This document shows, in pieces, positions 49,948-62,500 of a stretch of 64,000 bases of DNA. This stretch comes from Chloromonas sp. AAM2 (Eukaryota > Chlorophyta > Chlorophyceae > Chlamydomonadales > Chlamydomonadaceae): positions 1 through 64,000 of the forward strand of contig QAXH01002768.1 in NCBI GenBank assembly GCA_004335635.1, given 5' to 3'. The first letter of the stretch is position 1. Each line of letters opens with the position of its first letter. The translations under genes were made by a program, and so were the position numbers. Below the pieces are notes generated by a model, which worked only from the letters and a program-made list of their open reading frames with translations, was not told where the DNA came from and did not search any database.

Positions 49948-50582
49948 AGATACGTCAGAGTGCCGTCGGATGCTCAGTAACGCATTTGTGCTCAGCACCT
50001 GTGATGAACACATCTGTCAAGCCTCTGTACACACGACCGTCCTTGGCCAGCTCTGGTGACCTGAACAAAGCAATTCAATCGGTATGAGTAGCTGCTAGCC
50101 TGGTGTCAAGAGTCGGGTATAAGGCACACCACATCATACACCTATGCATCACAGCTTGGGCCCAGATGCAGCTGATGTGTTCAAGAGGCTAGCCAGCATC
50201 TGCCAGCACCCCGGCTTGTCAGCTTTGGGCCAGTGCAAGGACAGACGGCTCGTGCGGACTGGATGACCCTGGATGATTCAGGGTGCATCTTGCAATCACT
50301 TGTCTAGCTTGAAGGGGCGTGTGGCTGTGTTTCCTGCACTAAACCGACTATAGTAAGGATTCAAAAGGGGGCTGGGTTGCCATGCACATCACCAATGCGC
50401 GTCAAGACCTTCCGCAGCTTTGTGGCTGTCATCTGTTTGCTGCCGTTTCACTTTTTGTGGCATCTGTTTTGTGGCCGTCTCAAAACTAGGCGAAGATAAT
50501 TTCTGACTGGCAAGCCAACAATTCATCCACTTGCCCTTTGGCATTCCAAGTGAGCACGTGTGTGACTTGATCAGTTTAGATG

Positions 50583-50739
50583 TCTTTTTGCAATTTGCGC
50601 AAATGGTTGATGTTTGCGTTGGACGTGCGTCATGATGTGCACTCCCTCCTTGTAATTTTTTTGGGCTCCTGTCTACAGACTTTCTGACGGTCCTCATCAG
50701 TTTTGTTGGGGAGGTGCTTCTGTGTCCAGCCAGTCACTG
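50583..50739 (-). repeat. Dispersed repeat family, copy D
   Basis: It matches copy B (30327-30500) in reverse orientation over the core and the adjacent segment (GACGGTCCTCATCAGTTTTG, then CAGCCAGTCACTG). It lies 0.6 kb from copy C. Its core subtype is the same as that of copy B. Confidence 0.8.
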
Positions 50740-51093
50740 TTTTTTTTGGAAAAGGACCAACCAGGATTTGGGAAATCAATTACAGAGGATACGATGACAT
50801 CACTGAAGGTTGGGAAAGTACCAAGCCTGGCATCCACTCAACGTCTTCCCATCACAGACATCACTCCTGGCAGGTGAACTGAAGAAATCAACGGCCGTCC
50901 TAAGCACTTGCCAGTCAATCAAATACGAGAGGATCATCATCAAGAGTCCTTGCAACAGATAGTTGATCAACATTTATAAGCGGGAGAGCAGATTGTCAGG
51001 CATGCAGCGGAGCCCATCAGCCGTGCGCTCGATGCACGCTGTGGTGAGGGTGCGCGCCGCAAGCTCAACACCAGGCAAGTGATTGTCAGATGC

Positions 51094-51830
51094 ACGCCTT
51101 AGTCCCTGATAATGCCTTAGTCAAGAGCATCAGTATTAATTCGTCTGCTGAACTTGGTGTTTGTGGGAATGCCACGCTCTTGCCACGAAATCTGATCAAA
51201 CACAGATAAGGTCTACCAACGCCATGTGATATACTACCAGCACGTTTCTAACACAGCTTTTGAAAACATGCTTAATCTACCCTATTTGGCCGAAACTGGC
51301 TGCAAGCAGGACACTGCTGCTAGTTGTACAACACACCAAGGCTTTTGCCTGAGGTAAGACATTTCGACAGTGCAAGCACAAGTGAGGAGCAACTCTAGCA
51401 GGCAACTGCAAAGTGCTGCGCTCTGCCTGCAAGCCTTGGGTCACTTCAATCACACTGCACCCAAAATCACCCCAACAGATGTAAGCATTTCATTCTGAAG
51501 AAAACATGTCACGCTATTCCAACAATCTAGCAGCCGGTAAGGCTAGAAGATCAACACAGGCTTGTTCCTTTGCCGCTCGTGTCGTGGTTAGTGTTGTGCT
51601 GTACAACAGGTCATTGTGCAGCGGCTCTCAAACAGCACAACCCAGTTTACGTCACAAAACCGCCAGAGTGGCAAGCCAATCTAGAGGTGGGCGTTCCACA
51701 CCACACTCGGTATCAAAAGCGAGGGCAGGCTAGTGAGGTAGCCTTCGCACCATGTTGAATCAGTTCTAGTAGCCAGCCCTAAGCTATCGCCTTCTAAAAG
51801 CAAATGTGCGCATCTGCACCCGGGCTGTTG
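51094..51830. repeat. Segmental duplication block 1, copy 2
   Basis: Partner of 40925-41660, same orientation, about 10.2 kb away. It lies about 360 bp downstream of the stop codon of the intact coiled-coil gene and probably includes or follows its 3' UTR. Confidence 0.9.
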
Positions 51831-52189
51831 TGGCATGCGCCTATGTGTCGTGTGCCATAATTCTCAACCTGACAAACCGCTGTGCATAGAGCCTGTCACA
51901 AGGAGGGATACAAGCTTTCTAAGCCCCTCTCGTCCTCCAGCTCGTGCAGAACCAATCAACTGATGCTGATCGGTGGTCTAGCGCGAATTGCACATAACAG
52001 CTATGCTTGCGACAGCACGACCTTGGACATCAGCTGTGTTGTCATCTATCCCTCCATACAATGACACATGCACACACCACCTGGCCAGAAGGTCTGAAGT
52101 TGAAGATGGTGCCATGTACCGCATGTCAAGGGTTGGCACATACTGCCTTTCCCATGTCCCGGTGCCGCCATCACTCTGCTCTGGTCTGA

Positions 52190-53788
52190 TTACCAGATGT
52201 CGCCATGTGTGTGCGGCACGCGCGGCACCACTCGCCTGTCTGACATCATGGAGCCTGCGCACATGCCTGTGAGGCCTGAGCTGTTGCCGTTGGCAGACAC
52301 CAGACCTGGGGCGGCTGCGAAGTCCATGGGTGCAGTTGGCGTGGAGACAAGGGCAGACACCTGCCCATCCCACAGCCGCTCCATGGTTTCTGGGGGCGCA
52401 GTTTGCACGGCATGGATGTCATGTGCCTGTGACGCAGGGCAGGACAGGAATAACAGAAAAGTGAGCAGATTTACAATCACTAATGCTTTGCATGGACAAA
52501 GCAACAGCGGACGAATGCCCTGTCATGCCGTCAGATCTGATGCAAGCTGCAGGATACCCCCAGTGCAAGGTGCCAGCTGTGCTGATAACAAGTGGATTGC
52601 TTACAGGCAGGGGCTGGGCTACACCATCTTGACCCACCTCAAACACGGACTGGTCAGACATCATTGTTATGCGGCGTTGCAGCTGGCCATTCTGGGCCTC
52701 AAGCGCGTGACAGTTGGTGCGCAACAAACGATTCTGCAAGGCGAATGATTCAGTCGAGCAAAGTAAACTTTCCAGTTGGCATGGGTGTTGTTTGCTTGGG
52801 CTGTGCTACCTGACTGCTTGTCATGCTCATGTTGCTGCATGACGGAATGTCTTCCATGGCGCAAGACGAACCTCATCATGCTGCATGACGTGCTCTGCAC
52901 TTCATGCAGCTGCTGGGTTGAGCCAGATTTGTACCTGTTCTTTCAGCTCGCTAACTTGCTTCCAGGCGTGCTCACGCTCTTTGCGCCACTGCTTGATATC
53001 TCGAGATATCTGGAGATAGCCGCCCTGCAAATACAAACATTACTCTGCATTGGTCTTGGAATGTTCCATGTCGGTCGTGCCAGCTTTGACCTTGCCCGGC
53101 TGCTGCATGGCTGCATGAGCTGCCCCTACCTGTGCATCCTGCTCCACGCGATAAACCTCCTGCATAAGCTTTGCTTCAAGCCGATGCAACACGTCCACTA
53201 GCTGACCGCCCAAACTTGGGTCCTGCGAACAGACGAGCATGGTCGCAGCTGAACTCAACAGCCCTCTTGACGCAAGTCCAGCACGAATTCACGGCCCAAG
53301 AAACCCACCACTTGAAGCGGCACAACGTGGTTGTACACGCTGCCTTGAACAGAGTCGTGTCTCTGCTCTGGAACCTGCGCGCGCAACAATTCAGCCCGCC
53401 ACGTCAGGCCCTTCAACATGAAGACCCTGTCTCGCAAGCTGAAGATGTATCTCTAGAGGCATATCGCCCTTGGCAAAGCCCAAGGCACTGCGCAGCAAGG
53501 TGGGCGCCCACTCACCCCATGCCAAGCCGCTTCCTGGATATCTGACCCGATTGACGAGACACGCCGGCTGGGTGCCCCGTGCATGCCAACCTCCTGGACA
53601 TTCCTGTCAGGTTGAGAGCCTGTGACGGAAGAAGGGGTTGACGTGCCTTGATGCGGTGGCGGGAATGGGGCCGCCTGAACAGCTGGTTGGCGTTTAGGAT
53701 GACTCCTTGGGGGCGGCGGTGGAGGAGGAGGCTGAAACGTCCAGCCCTGTGAGGCTGCGGGCATGAGCATCTGCTCGTTCAGGAACAT
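52190..53788 (-). CDS. Coiled-coil protein, unrecognised, 309 aa (intact duplicate)
   Basis: Six exons on the minus strand: 53788-53516, 53452-53312, 53222-53130, 53024-52935, 52733-52638, 52426-52190 (TAA). Every internal junction is phase 0. Exon 1 encodes a Pro-rich N-terminus with a run of eight Pro (FQPPPPPPPPRSHPK), then SSIGSDIQEAAWHG. Exons 2-5 encode a continuous helical region with heptad spacing: LRDRVFMLKGLTWRAELLRA, GGQLVDVLHRLEAKLMQEVY, DIKQWRKEREHAWKQVSELK, NRLLRTNCHALEAQNGQLQR. Exon 6 is a Ser/Gly/Met-rich tail. Exon 2 begins after a CTCTAG acceptor that closes a 62-nt intron. I recognise no family. Such architecture is common in cytoskeletal or centriolar proteins, but that is a guess. 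An alternative 5' exon (53920-54026, MLPRTPAVSPPELAKRMKGR) could extend the N-terminus. Partner of the decayed copy at 44400-45075. Confidence 0.65.
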
Positions 53789-54535
53789 TGACGCGGCGAT
53801 ATTTGAGAGTTTGAATGAGCCCGCGCAGTGCTAGGCCAACCAGCCGTAATACGTTGGTGTTGCCGCTTAAAACTTTGAGGGCTAAACGCCAGCTTGTGTG
53901 CTCGCAGGCACCTGCATGCAGAATAACGGATGCAAGCCCAAACTGAAACGGGCCAGGCGGTTTTCTCCCTTTCATTCGCTTGGCAAGCTCAGGCGGAGAG
54001 ACAGCTGGTGTTCTTGGCAGCATCACGCATATCTGTCCATCTGCGAGCGCTCTCTCAGGGCGAGGCGAGCTTCAGCATGGAGCGTCGGAAAGGAGGCTCG
54101 CTGCCAAAGCATCTCATCTAAGGATCCTTTATAATTTACCTAGTGCGTTCAGGTAGGCAACGTCAGGCTTGGCATGATGTGGCCATGTGTAAATAGGACA
54201 GATCGCAATGGCAGGGTTTGTGCGATCGCCCGCTTTACCAGGCCACTCTTCACCTTGCATGCGCTTATGCACACGCCATGTCAGCGTGAGTTACAAGGAT
54301 CAGTGTCGCGTCACATTTCGAAACCCTGGATCAGATGTTACAACCTCAACCCCCCAGCAACCCATACACCAGACAGGCTGTGGAACGAAGTATGCAGAAG
54401 GCTTTGTGCGTTGACGCCATTTACAGATGGAATGGCATGCAAGGCAAAGCCACATGCATTAAAATCAGTAGTGCGGCCACTCACCTTCCCTTCTTGTGCG
54501 CTACAGGAGAGGTCAGCCCGTGAATTATCAACATC

Positions 54536-57500
54536 ATGTTTGGCTCCTTTGGAGCTGCGTCTACCCCTGGGTTTGCCTTTGGCTCGGCACCAGGTGTGTG
54601 TTGCCCGCATGACGGCACTTGCCAGCAGTAGGCCGGGCCATGTGCGCTCAACCTTGCCTGACATCCATGCTTGCAACCAAGCAGTACTTCATGCACGTGC
54701 TTTGCAGCCTTTGGTGCGTCTAACGCACCTGCTTTTGGCGCCAGCAGCACCCCTGCAGCCAGTGCCCCTGCATTTGGACAGGCAGCCGCAGCCGCGCCTG
54801 CATTTGGCTTTGCCAGCCCAGGCGGCTTTGGGGCACCGGCCAGCCAGCCAGCCTTTGGTTTTGGCGCTGCTAGTGCACCTGCCAGCACCCCAGGCTTCGG
54901 TGCAGCAACTGCTGGGTTTGGAGCACTTGGAGGATCAACTGCGGCGTTTGGCGCACCTGCTGCAGCACCTGCCTTTGGTGCACCTGCTGCTACAAGCGCA
55001 TTTGGAGCCCCAGCCACTGGTGCATTTGGTGCACCCGCAAGCCCGGCAGCTGCTTTTGGGGCAGCTCCCAGCCCGGCTGCAACGTTTGGCGCACCTGCTG
55101 CCTCTGCTGCTGGTTTTGGCACACCCACACCAGCACCTGCCTTTGGGGGAGGGTTTGGAACGCCCAACAGCGTCCCTGCATTTGGCGCTCCTGCGTCGAC
55201 ACCAGCCTTCGGCGCAGCTGCAGCAGCCCCAGCGTTTGGAACGTCTGCTGCAGCACCAGCGTTTGGCGCAGCTCCAGCAGCAGCACCAGCATTTGGTGCT
55301 CCAGCAGCCTCCGCTCCAGCACCTGCATTTGGTGCAGCCCCAGCGGCAGCTCCTGCCACAGGCGCGTTTGGCGGTGAGAGCACTCAAATGTTTATGGCTG
55401 CTGACATGGTTTGAGCATGCTTTCAAAGCAACTGGTAGCCAAACCAAGCCTTTGGCAGCCAGGGTACGTAGTGGTATACTCAAGTGTTCGTTCTGGACGC
55501 TTACAAATGCACTGAATCCCTCATATCAGCTTGCACTGCGACAGAAGTGAAGCTGCTGTGCTTGTGATTATGCATCAGGTGCTGCGTTTGGCGGGCTTGG
55601 GGGCGCCCCTGCAGCGGCGGGCACCGCTGCAAGTGCACCTGCGTTTGGGGCGCCTCACGGAACTGGCTTCGGTGCAGGCAGCGCACCAGCCGCGGGAGGC
55701 GGGATGTTTGCAGGTGGGCATGCACTGGACACCATGCAACATCACGGCATTCTTGAGAACAATGGTCCTTGCATATAAACGCTTGGCCGCTGGTTTGGCT
55801 TGCACTGGTTTGTTGTGATTTGGGCGTGCATGCATTTGTACGTCTTTGGGGTCTGGCTGCATCCTCAGCAGCCACATTGCGTTACGCTCCTGCTCTATTG
55901 TGGATCGCATCAATCCACCAGGTCACCTGAGCAACGAACCATGCCCTCGCCCCATCCTGCCATGATCTTCAGGCGGTGGCTTTTTCGGAGCATCCACCCC
56001 TGCTGCTGCCTCTGCGGCTGCGCCGTCACTTTTTGGTGCTGCACCCACCGCTGCCAGCTCAGCCGCTGCAACAGCCTCTGNNNNNNNNNNNNNNNNNNNN
56101 NNNNNNGGTGCCCCCACAGGCGGGTTCGGCTTGCCTGGCAGCGGCACAGCAGCGGCATCTGGCGCAGCCCCTTTCGCAGGTGCGCAGCTGTCATGGCATG
56201 CAAGTGCATGAGATTGTATTCGTTACTTGAAGGTACCTTTTAGGCGAGAGTAACGCCTGAAAAGGAATCGAAATCTGGGTTCTGCCATGTGATTTTCCTG
56301 ACCGTATTCTCCTCTGCTCTGCAGCTGCTAGCACACCCAGTCTCTTTGGTGCATCCACCTCCGCTTCAGCCCCCAGCCTCTTTGGTGGCAGCGCTGCCGC
56401 CTCCACGCCTAGCTTATTTGGTGGAGCACCGGCTGGAAGCTCAGCCCCCAGCCTGTTCGGTGCCGCCTCGTCTGCCGCCGCTGCCACTGGAACAACAGCC
56501 GGAGCCACCGCCAGCACCGCACCCAGCCTCCTGGCCACACCTGCTGCCAGTACAGCGCCTGCGTCAGGTGCACTTATTGCAATGCCTGCACCGAGTGTCT
56601 GCCATCAGTTGCTGTGTTTGCCAACACGCATTTGCATGTTCCCAAGCACAGAGTGCCTCCATCTCATGTCAACGCGAACAATCAACGACCACTGGCGTTA
56701 CAGAGCATCAGCACTTGCTTTCAACCAGGCAGCAGCCGTGACGCTAATCACTTTTTTGGGGCTTTTGTTTTTGGGGCTTGTTTGTTGTAACTGGGACGTG
56801 CTTGGCCCTGTGATGTCTGGGTATGCTATGAGACAGCACTGGTGTTTGATGCATCTGTGGTACACCGTTACTTGGTATGTGTGCAGCTGGCCTGGTGAGG
56901 GATGCACTTGGAATGTCTGTTACATGATGATGTCAGCGGGGAAGTGTCCTTGCCCGGTGATTGCAGGCCTGTTTGGCGCCGCTGCAGCCGGTGCCTCAGC
57001 ACCCGCCTTCAGCTTTGCAGGAGCGAGTGCAGCCGCCCCAGCTGCCGGATCCTCTGCTGCTGCTTCCACGGCAGCAACAGCAACAGCTGCAGGCTCTGCC
57101 GCCAGTGCCGGCTTCAGCTTTGCGGGACTGGGAGGAGGTGCGACTGCTGCAGCCAGCGGACCCAGCTTTGGTCTGGGCGCTGGCACAGCCGCTGCCACCA
57201 CAGCCGCCTCCGCCCCAGCCACGGCTGCAGGCACCACATCTGCGCAAACCGGTGCTGCTGCCGGGACAGCGGGGAGTGCGCTGGCAGTGTCTGCTGCCCC
57301 TGCTGCTGCAGCTGCTCCCCACACACCACAGGCCATAAAGGGTCGCAATATTGGCGATGTGGTCAATGAGTGGAGCTCGGAGCTGCAGCAACAGACGCAG
57401 GCATTTGTGAAGCATGCCGGTAAGCGCCTTTGCAGTTGTACGGCCAGGCTGCACACACCTGTATTATCGAAAACTGTGTGCGCCAGCCCACCTAGCCTGT

Positions 57501-58755
57501 GTTTAGTAGCTGGTGTTCTTGCTCGTGAGCGTATGCACAAACTTGTCGGTGTGTTTTGAGCTCGACTGTTCATACGTGCAAATACCCTTTTAATGTGTGC
57601 TGAACGTCTTGGCCTGCTTTTCTTGCACAGCTGCTCTTGCCTCGTGGGATCGCCACATTCTTGCCAACCGCCACAGTCTGTTGGAGGTTGAGGCAGCCCT
57701 GCAGCGCTGCTCTGCCGGGCAGGACGCAGCAGAGCGCAAGCTCTACATGCTAGAGACGCATCAGAAGGTGCGGTCAGCACATATGCACCCGATCCTGTTG
57801 CAAGCATCGCTGTCACCTCTGTGACATCTATCCACTATTTGAGTGGCTGTTTACATGTCGTGCATGGTCATGTCGCAGGAAATTCATGATGCCCTGTCTA
57901 GTATTGAGACCGAGGCCGAGCGCTTGTTGGCGCCGGAGCGCGATCAGCTCAACTCGGACGCCGCGGAGCGAGACAGGCTGTACGCGCGCGCGGAGGGGAT
58001 CAGCAGGGCCATGATAGAGCTGGGCACGCAGCTGCAGGCCACTGTGAGTGCACACGAGTGGCAGCAGTGAATTGTTTAAGTTGGAGGCTTGATGGTTATG
58101 CCAGAACATCTGCAACCAACGGCGCCACCTTGCTAGACAGAAGACAGGGTTAACCAATATGGCTGTGGTTACAGGTCCGTGCAGGTACGCATGGCACAAA
58201 ACCTTGCCGTTGTGGCGACCTGCCTGTGGCAGCTTACATATGCATGTTCTCTGTTCGCGCTTATGACCATTTGCCATACATTGTTGGGTGTTCTGGATGT
58301 TGTGCAGGTCGGGTCCATCAACGACATGAGCGCAGTGAGCCTCGGCGACCCCAGCACACCAGTGGGCGCTGTCGTGCGTATCATCAACAACCAGCTGCAG
58401 GTATGGGTCGGTGAACCCTGGCCAACTGCTGCTCATGGCCGCAGATGACCTGGGCAGCATGTGGAGATTACCACGGGTATTGGATTCTCCTGTGGTGCAT
58501 CTTCACACTTTCAATCCACCAAGCAGGATTTGCTGCAATGATGTGTGTCCTTCATTCGTGCTGCGTCTTTCAGTTTACGTGCTACGCTGTGGTGCCCGGA
58601 GTGTGTCATTTGACATGCATCCCAGTTTGTGTCATATTCACCATGCGTGCCGCATGATGCAGGCTTTGACCCAGATCGATGGGCGGGTGGCTGATCTGGA
58701 GCTGGAGCTGGAGCGCTTGTCCGCTGATGGTGCAGATGGACTAGGCCGAGGATAA
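54536..58755 (+). CDS. NUP62: FG nucleoporin NUP62 (yeast Nsp1 homologue)
   Basis: NUP62 lies in the central channel of the nuclear pore. Its FG repeats bind transport receptors and its C-terminal coiled coil joins NUP58 and NUP54. Exons: 54536-54593, 54708-55373, 55579-55713, 55973-56179, 56325-56567, 56967-57419, 57631-57767, 57879-58043, 58308-58400, 58663-58755, all in phase, 749 codons plus stop. Residues 1 to about 540 are Ala/Pro-rich with FG motifs spaced 8-15 residues apart: GFGA, AFGA and later SLFG and FSFAG types. From about residue 545 the family's C-terminal domain begins (IGDVVNEWSSELQQQTQAFV), continuing WDRHILANRHSLLEVEAAL and ERLLAPERDQL, and ending ALTQIDGRVADLELELERLS. Exon 4 contains 26 N (56081-56106), so about nine residues are unknown, but the frame is kept across the gap. 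The start fits the MFGSFG-type N-terminus of FG nucleoporins. Confidence 0.93.
56081..56106. other. Assembly gap (26 N) inside NUP62 exon 4
   Basis: A run of 26 N in a GC-rich FG-repeat exon. The frame before (TAASSAAATAS) and after (GAPTGGFGLPG) is consistent with the stated gap length, so the size is plausible but could be off by a multiple of three. Confidence 0.99.
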
Positions 58756-59591
58756 CCTGTGTGACCACAGTGCGGCCTATGAATGGAGGCTGTACCCATA
58801 TCACCACTACAGCCGACATGCCCATATGCACATGCTTAAGCAAGCCTTGCACTGCAGCTGCGTTAATGCTGGCACTTGAGATGGTTCACCCGTCTGGCTG
58901 GCTTGGTCCTTGAAGTTTGGTTGCCATGTTTGGTTAGCTTGTCGCGCGATAGAACATAGTGACAACTGCGGTGAGCGGACGGTGACCTTTGCCTCATTGT
59001 CTACTACGAAGCCGTCCAAGTTCCAAGCTCCATGGAAAGCGCTCTGTTGGGTCGTGTGAGAATCCCCGTGTGAGACGTGCTGATAATGACAGCAACTGTC
59101 ACCATGTAAGCCTCTTGTGTATACATCAAACTTCTAGAACACAGAACGTGGGGAAGATCACAAGAAGTAGCATGACAGCTGGGACGCACGACAATTGGAA
59201 AGCATGACAGTTGACAGCTTAGGGTTGGCATAGGGTTTGGGTTCAGCGGAGTTCTCCACTGAGGCCAATTTTCACAACTGCACCCAGGACATCCTTCAGT
59301 TTACCGGTATGAGAGAGCTGGAACATCCTAACTCAGATTTAATGGCTCGCAGACTCCCGAGCGTCAAAAGCAGGCGAGTGTGACCGTTTGTCATGCAGAG
59401 GACTTAGTGTTTGCGACAGGAGATTGAAGTGATGGTGGGGTTGGGCCGGTGTCGCCAGGGTATACCGGGCATTTTTGTTGAGTCGCGTTATCTCACGATA
59501 CGCCTGTCTGTTACTGCACCGACTGACCTTGGAAAGTTAGCTCAATGCCCTGTTCGACAGCCCACGGCACACTGGCCAAGCTGCAGCCGTG
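58756..59591. other. Intergenic region between NUP62 and the thioesterase gene
   Basis: 836 bp in tandem orientation that must hold the NUP62 3' UTR and the promoter of the next gene. The open frames are short and without content I recognise. No repeat of note. Confidence 0.6.
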
Positions 59592-62500
59592 ATGGTTAGA
59601 AATCCATTGGCCCGCCTTTCAGCTGTCATGCTGGACGCGCTGCCAGCTCTGCCCACCCAAGCGACCAGATGGGCCTGCCACCTGGGATCCAACGCGGACG
59701 AGCTTAGTTTGATGCACGTTGTCCTCCACCATACGGCCCCAATCTCTGGATATCGCGGCCGTCACTTGCGCGACAGGCTAGAGCTCAGGCTGCCTGTTCC
59801 GACAGGTGCGCATGGATATGTGACATGCGTAGATTTGACGTGTGCTGCCCAACTTTTCAGACATGCCGTTTGCCGCCGTGTTTAAGCGTTTGCCTTCAAA
59901 AGCACGATACTGCAAGTGTTGTTTTGTTCGTGAAGGCAGGGACGACTAGCTTGCAGGGTTTGCAAATGTAACACCAATGTGCTACACCTGTGTGTAGTTG
60001 AGAGTGCAGGCACTGATTTGCAGCAAGGCACAGGGCATTCACAGCCAGAGGCAACCACATCGACCTCAGCAGTGCCACCAGCAGGCAAGGCACCTGTGCT
60101 AGGGTTGATCCAGCTTCGATACCCACTCAGCTACAGCGCAGCCACATGCTACCCACCGCCACTAGTAGATCTATACACCCATCCTCTGGACACCACGGGT
60201 TCCAGTGGCACGCTGCAATCACAAGAAAAGGCAGGCAAGGCCCATCTCAGGTGGCGGGCGTACAACAAGCACCTTCTGCTCGAAGACTTTGACACTTTTG
60301 CTGCTGACGTGGCAGCACGCCACGTGGAGTTGCATGACAAAGCCCTTGTCACTGCATACCTGGACAGCCTGGTCTGGTTCCACCACCACCATCCGTACCA
60401 GCCGTGTGGCACTTGCATAAGCCAGGCGGTAGCGGACAGCACAGCTGCAGAGCGAGTGGCAGGATGCAAGGACTGCCATCACACGGACCTGTACATGACT
60501 GGGCAGGTATGCCCATCACAGGTACCATCGCCTCCCGGCAGGACCCAAGATTTCTGTGAAAATACTTTCATTTGGCAACGACCCTTCCTGCAGCATTGCT
60601 TCACCTTATGCGGGCGATGAAGTCCTGGTCTACAATGCCCGTTCACATGACATAATGCTGAGCCAGTCCTTTCATTGCACAACAGTGATCCCATGCTACT
60701 GGCACACGGCAGTTTTGCTTGGGTCCACTACAACTGTTTGGGTGCATCACTACTGATTACGCATGGTGGCTGTGTGCTTGTTCAGGTGACGTGGGTGGGC
60801 AGCAGCTCACTGGAGGTCACACTAGAACTGACACGGGCAGGTCATGACATGGTGAGTGAGAGACGCGGTCAATGCCTGGATTCCATTCAAAACATGAGCA
60901 AGAGGCCACGCTCACTGGTGGTGGCGCTCGTACTCGTAACTCTCCTGCCCATGATCACAGTGTATGAAATGCCTCAAGCGGCTCTGTTTGTGCAGCTAAG
61001 CGGACTGCTACAGCAGGTGTGCTGAGCTGGCCAGGCAGTGTCATGAAACGTCCGTGCAGGAGGGGCTCAGATTGCAAGGATCAAGCGACAACGACAGTCT
61101 TGCAGCCAGCGATGACACTAGCAGCTTGAGCGGTCATGGTAGCGATGTGCTCATTGCTCGGTCCCGGTTCATCATGGCCGCACGGGACAAGAGCTTGAAG
61201 AAGGCTGTCAAGGCGCCTCACCTAGTGCTGGGAAATGATGCGGAGCGCCGGTTGTTTGAGGAAGGGGCGGCCAGGCAGAAGGCACGCCATGGCGGGTAAG
61301 GCACGGGGAAAGGTTTGCATGGCACCGGGGTATGACAGCTGGACACCCTTGTGCGCACCATTCACGTCTTGCCTGCCCGCTACTTTGCCTGCCAAGACTC
61401 TTACCTGGATCTGAGATGGTTGTTGACAGCCAGACAAGGGGCCTGTGCTGGCATGGGCAAGCGTTGTTGAACACGTTTGTGGCACAAGGCAGTGGCCGGA
61501 TCCATGACAAGATATTCGTGGTGGTTGGATCAAGCATCAGTCTTGCCACATGGATGTACAGGCGCAAGCAGGAGGCCTCCCAGCCCCTGACACAGGACCT
61601 GGCCGCTTCCATGCATGCGGTGGTCTCAGCCTCAGCAGCGCTGCCCTGTCATGTGACCCCTTATGTGACCCCTCATGTGACCCCTCATGTGACCCCTCAG
61701 CCAACCGCTGCAGGGGTGCCTGCGGCCCGCAGTGTGCGCTCCACACTGGTCACACAATCCTTCCTGACACACTTTCAGGTGTGACCGCATGCTGAAGTTA
61801 GAAGCCGTTGGTGGGAGCGCTACCTCGCTAGCCCGTCCTCACATTCAACATTCAGGAAAAATTTGCAAGAATCTCAGTGCAGTTACATACTCAAAACCTA
61901 GAGGCACAGAGTAACCCGGAATCTTCAACTATCCTTTAACGCATGTCACCAGTCCAAATGCCACAGAACGGTCCAAGTCAAGCTTTGTGTGCGTTGTGCA
62001 TTGTGTTCTTTTCAGGAGCGCAACACGACTGGCACCGTGTTTGGCGGCCAGCTGCTGCTCTACGGCATGCAGATGGGGGAGTTGGTCACTGCAGGCCATG
62101 TGGGCAGGCAGTGTGAGCTGATCGCCATGCGGGACGTGCCCTTCCTGTCACTGGTGCCCATCGGTCACATGATGCACGTGACAGGCAAGTTCACACGCAG
62201 CACTCGCCGACAAAAGGACGTGCCAGGCATATATAATTTGTGCACAAGGCGTACAGTTCAGGCGATTTGGGACACAGCACGCCCTTGCGCTGCATTCTAG
62301 GCACAGGACACTGCTCCAAGGCTTGTTGGCCAGCAGTGGCTTCGATGTTCTGGCAGGAAAGCAGCTGGGCACCTTTACAGAAGGTCAATGTTAGGAGATT
62401 GCTGGGGCTGCCTCAGTCCATTCACTGAAGACGGCCAATCAGCATGACTGTGCTAGTAGGCTTTTACTGCCCAGGTTCATATGCTACTGGCGCTGCTGTT

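Larger units (their letters stand above)
48193..52189. other. Intergenic region rich in repeats
   Basis: 4 kb between two minus-strand genes. It contains a duplicated AGAGTGATTCAGACA unit (48667-48700), a set of GGTGACAG/TAACACTGAC repeats (49130-49215), dispersed-repeat copies C and D, and the segmental-duplication block 51094-51830. I see no gene. The open frames are short and compositionally unlike the supported exons. Confidence 0.6.

Noticed and set aside
54481..55383. 300-aa minus-strand open frame opposite NUP62 exon 2
   Set aside because: It is the antisense of Ala/Gly/Pro-codon-rich FG repeats, which leave the other strand open. The plus strand has conserved FG spacing and in-phase splice sites.
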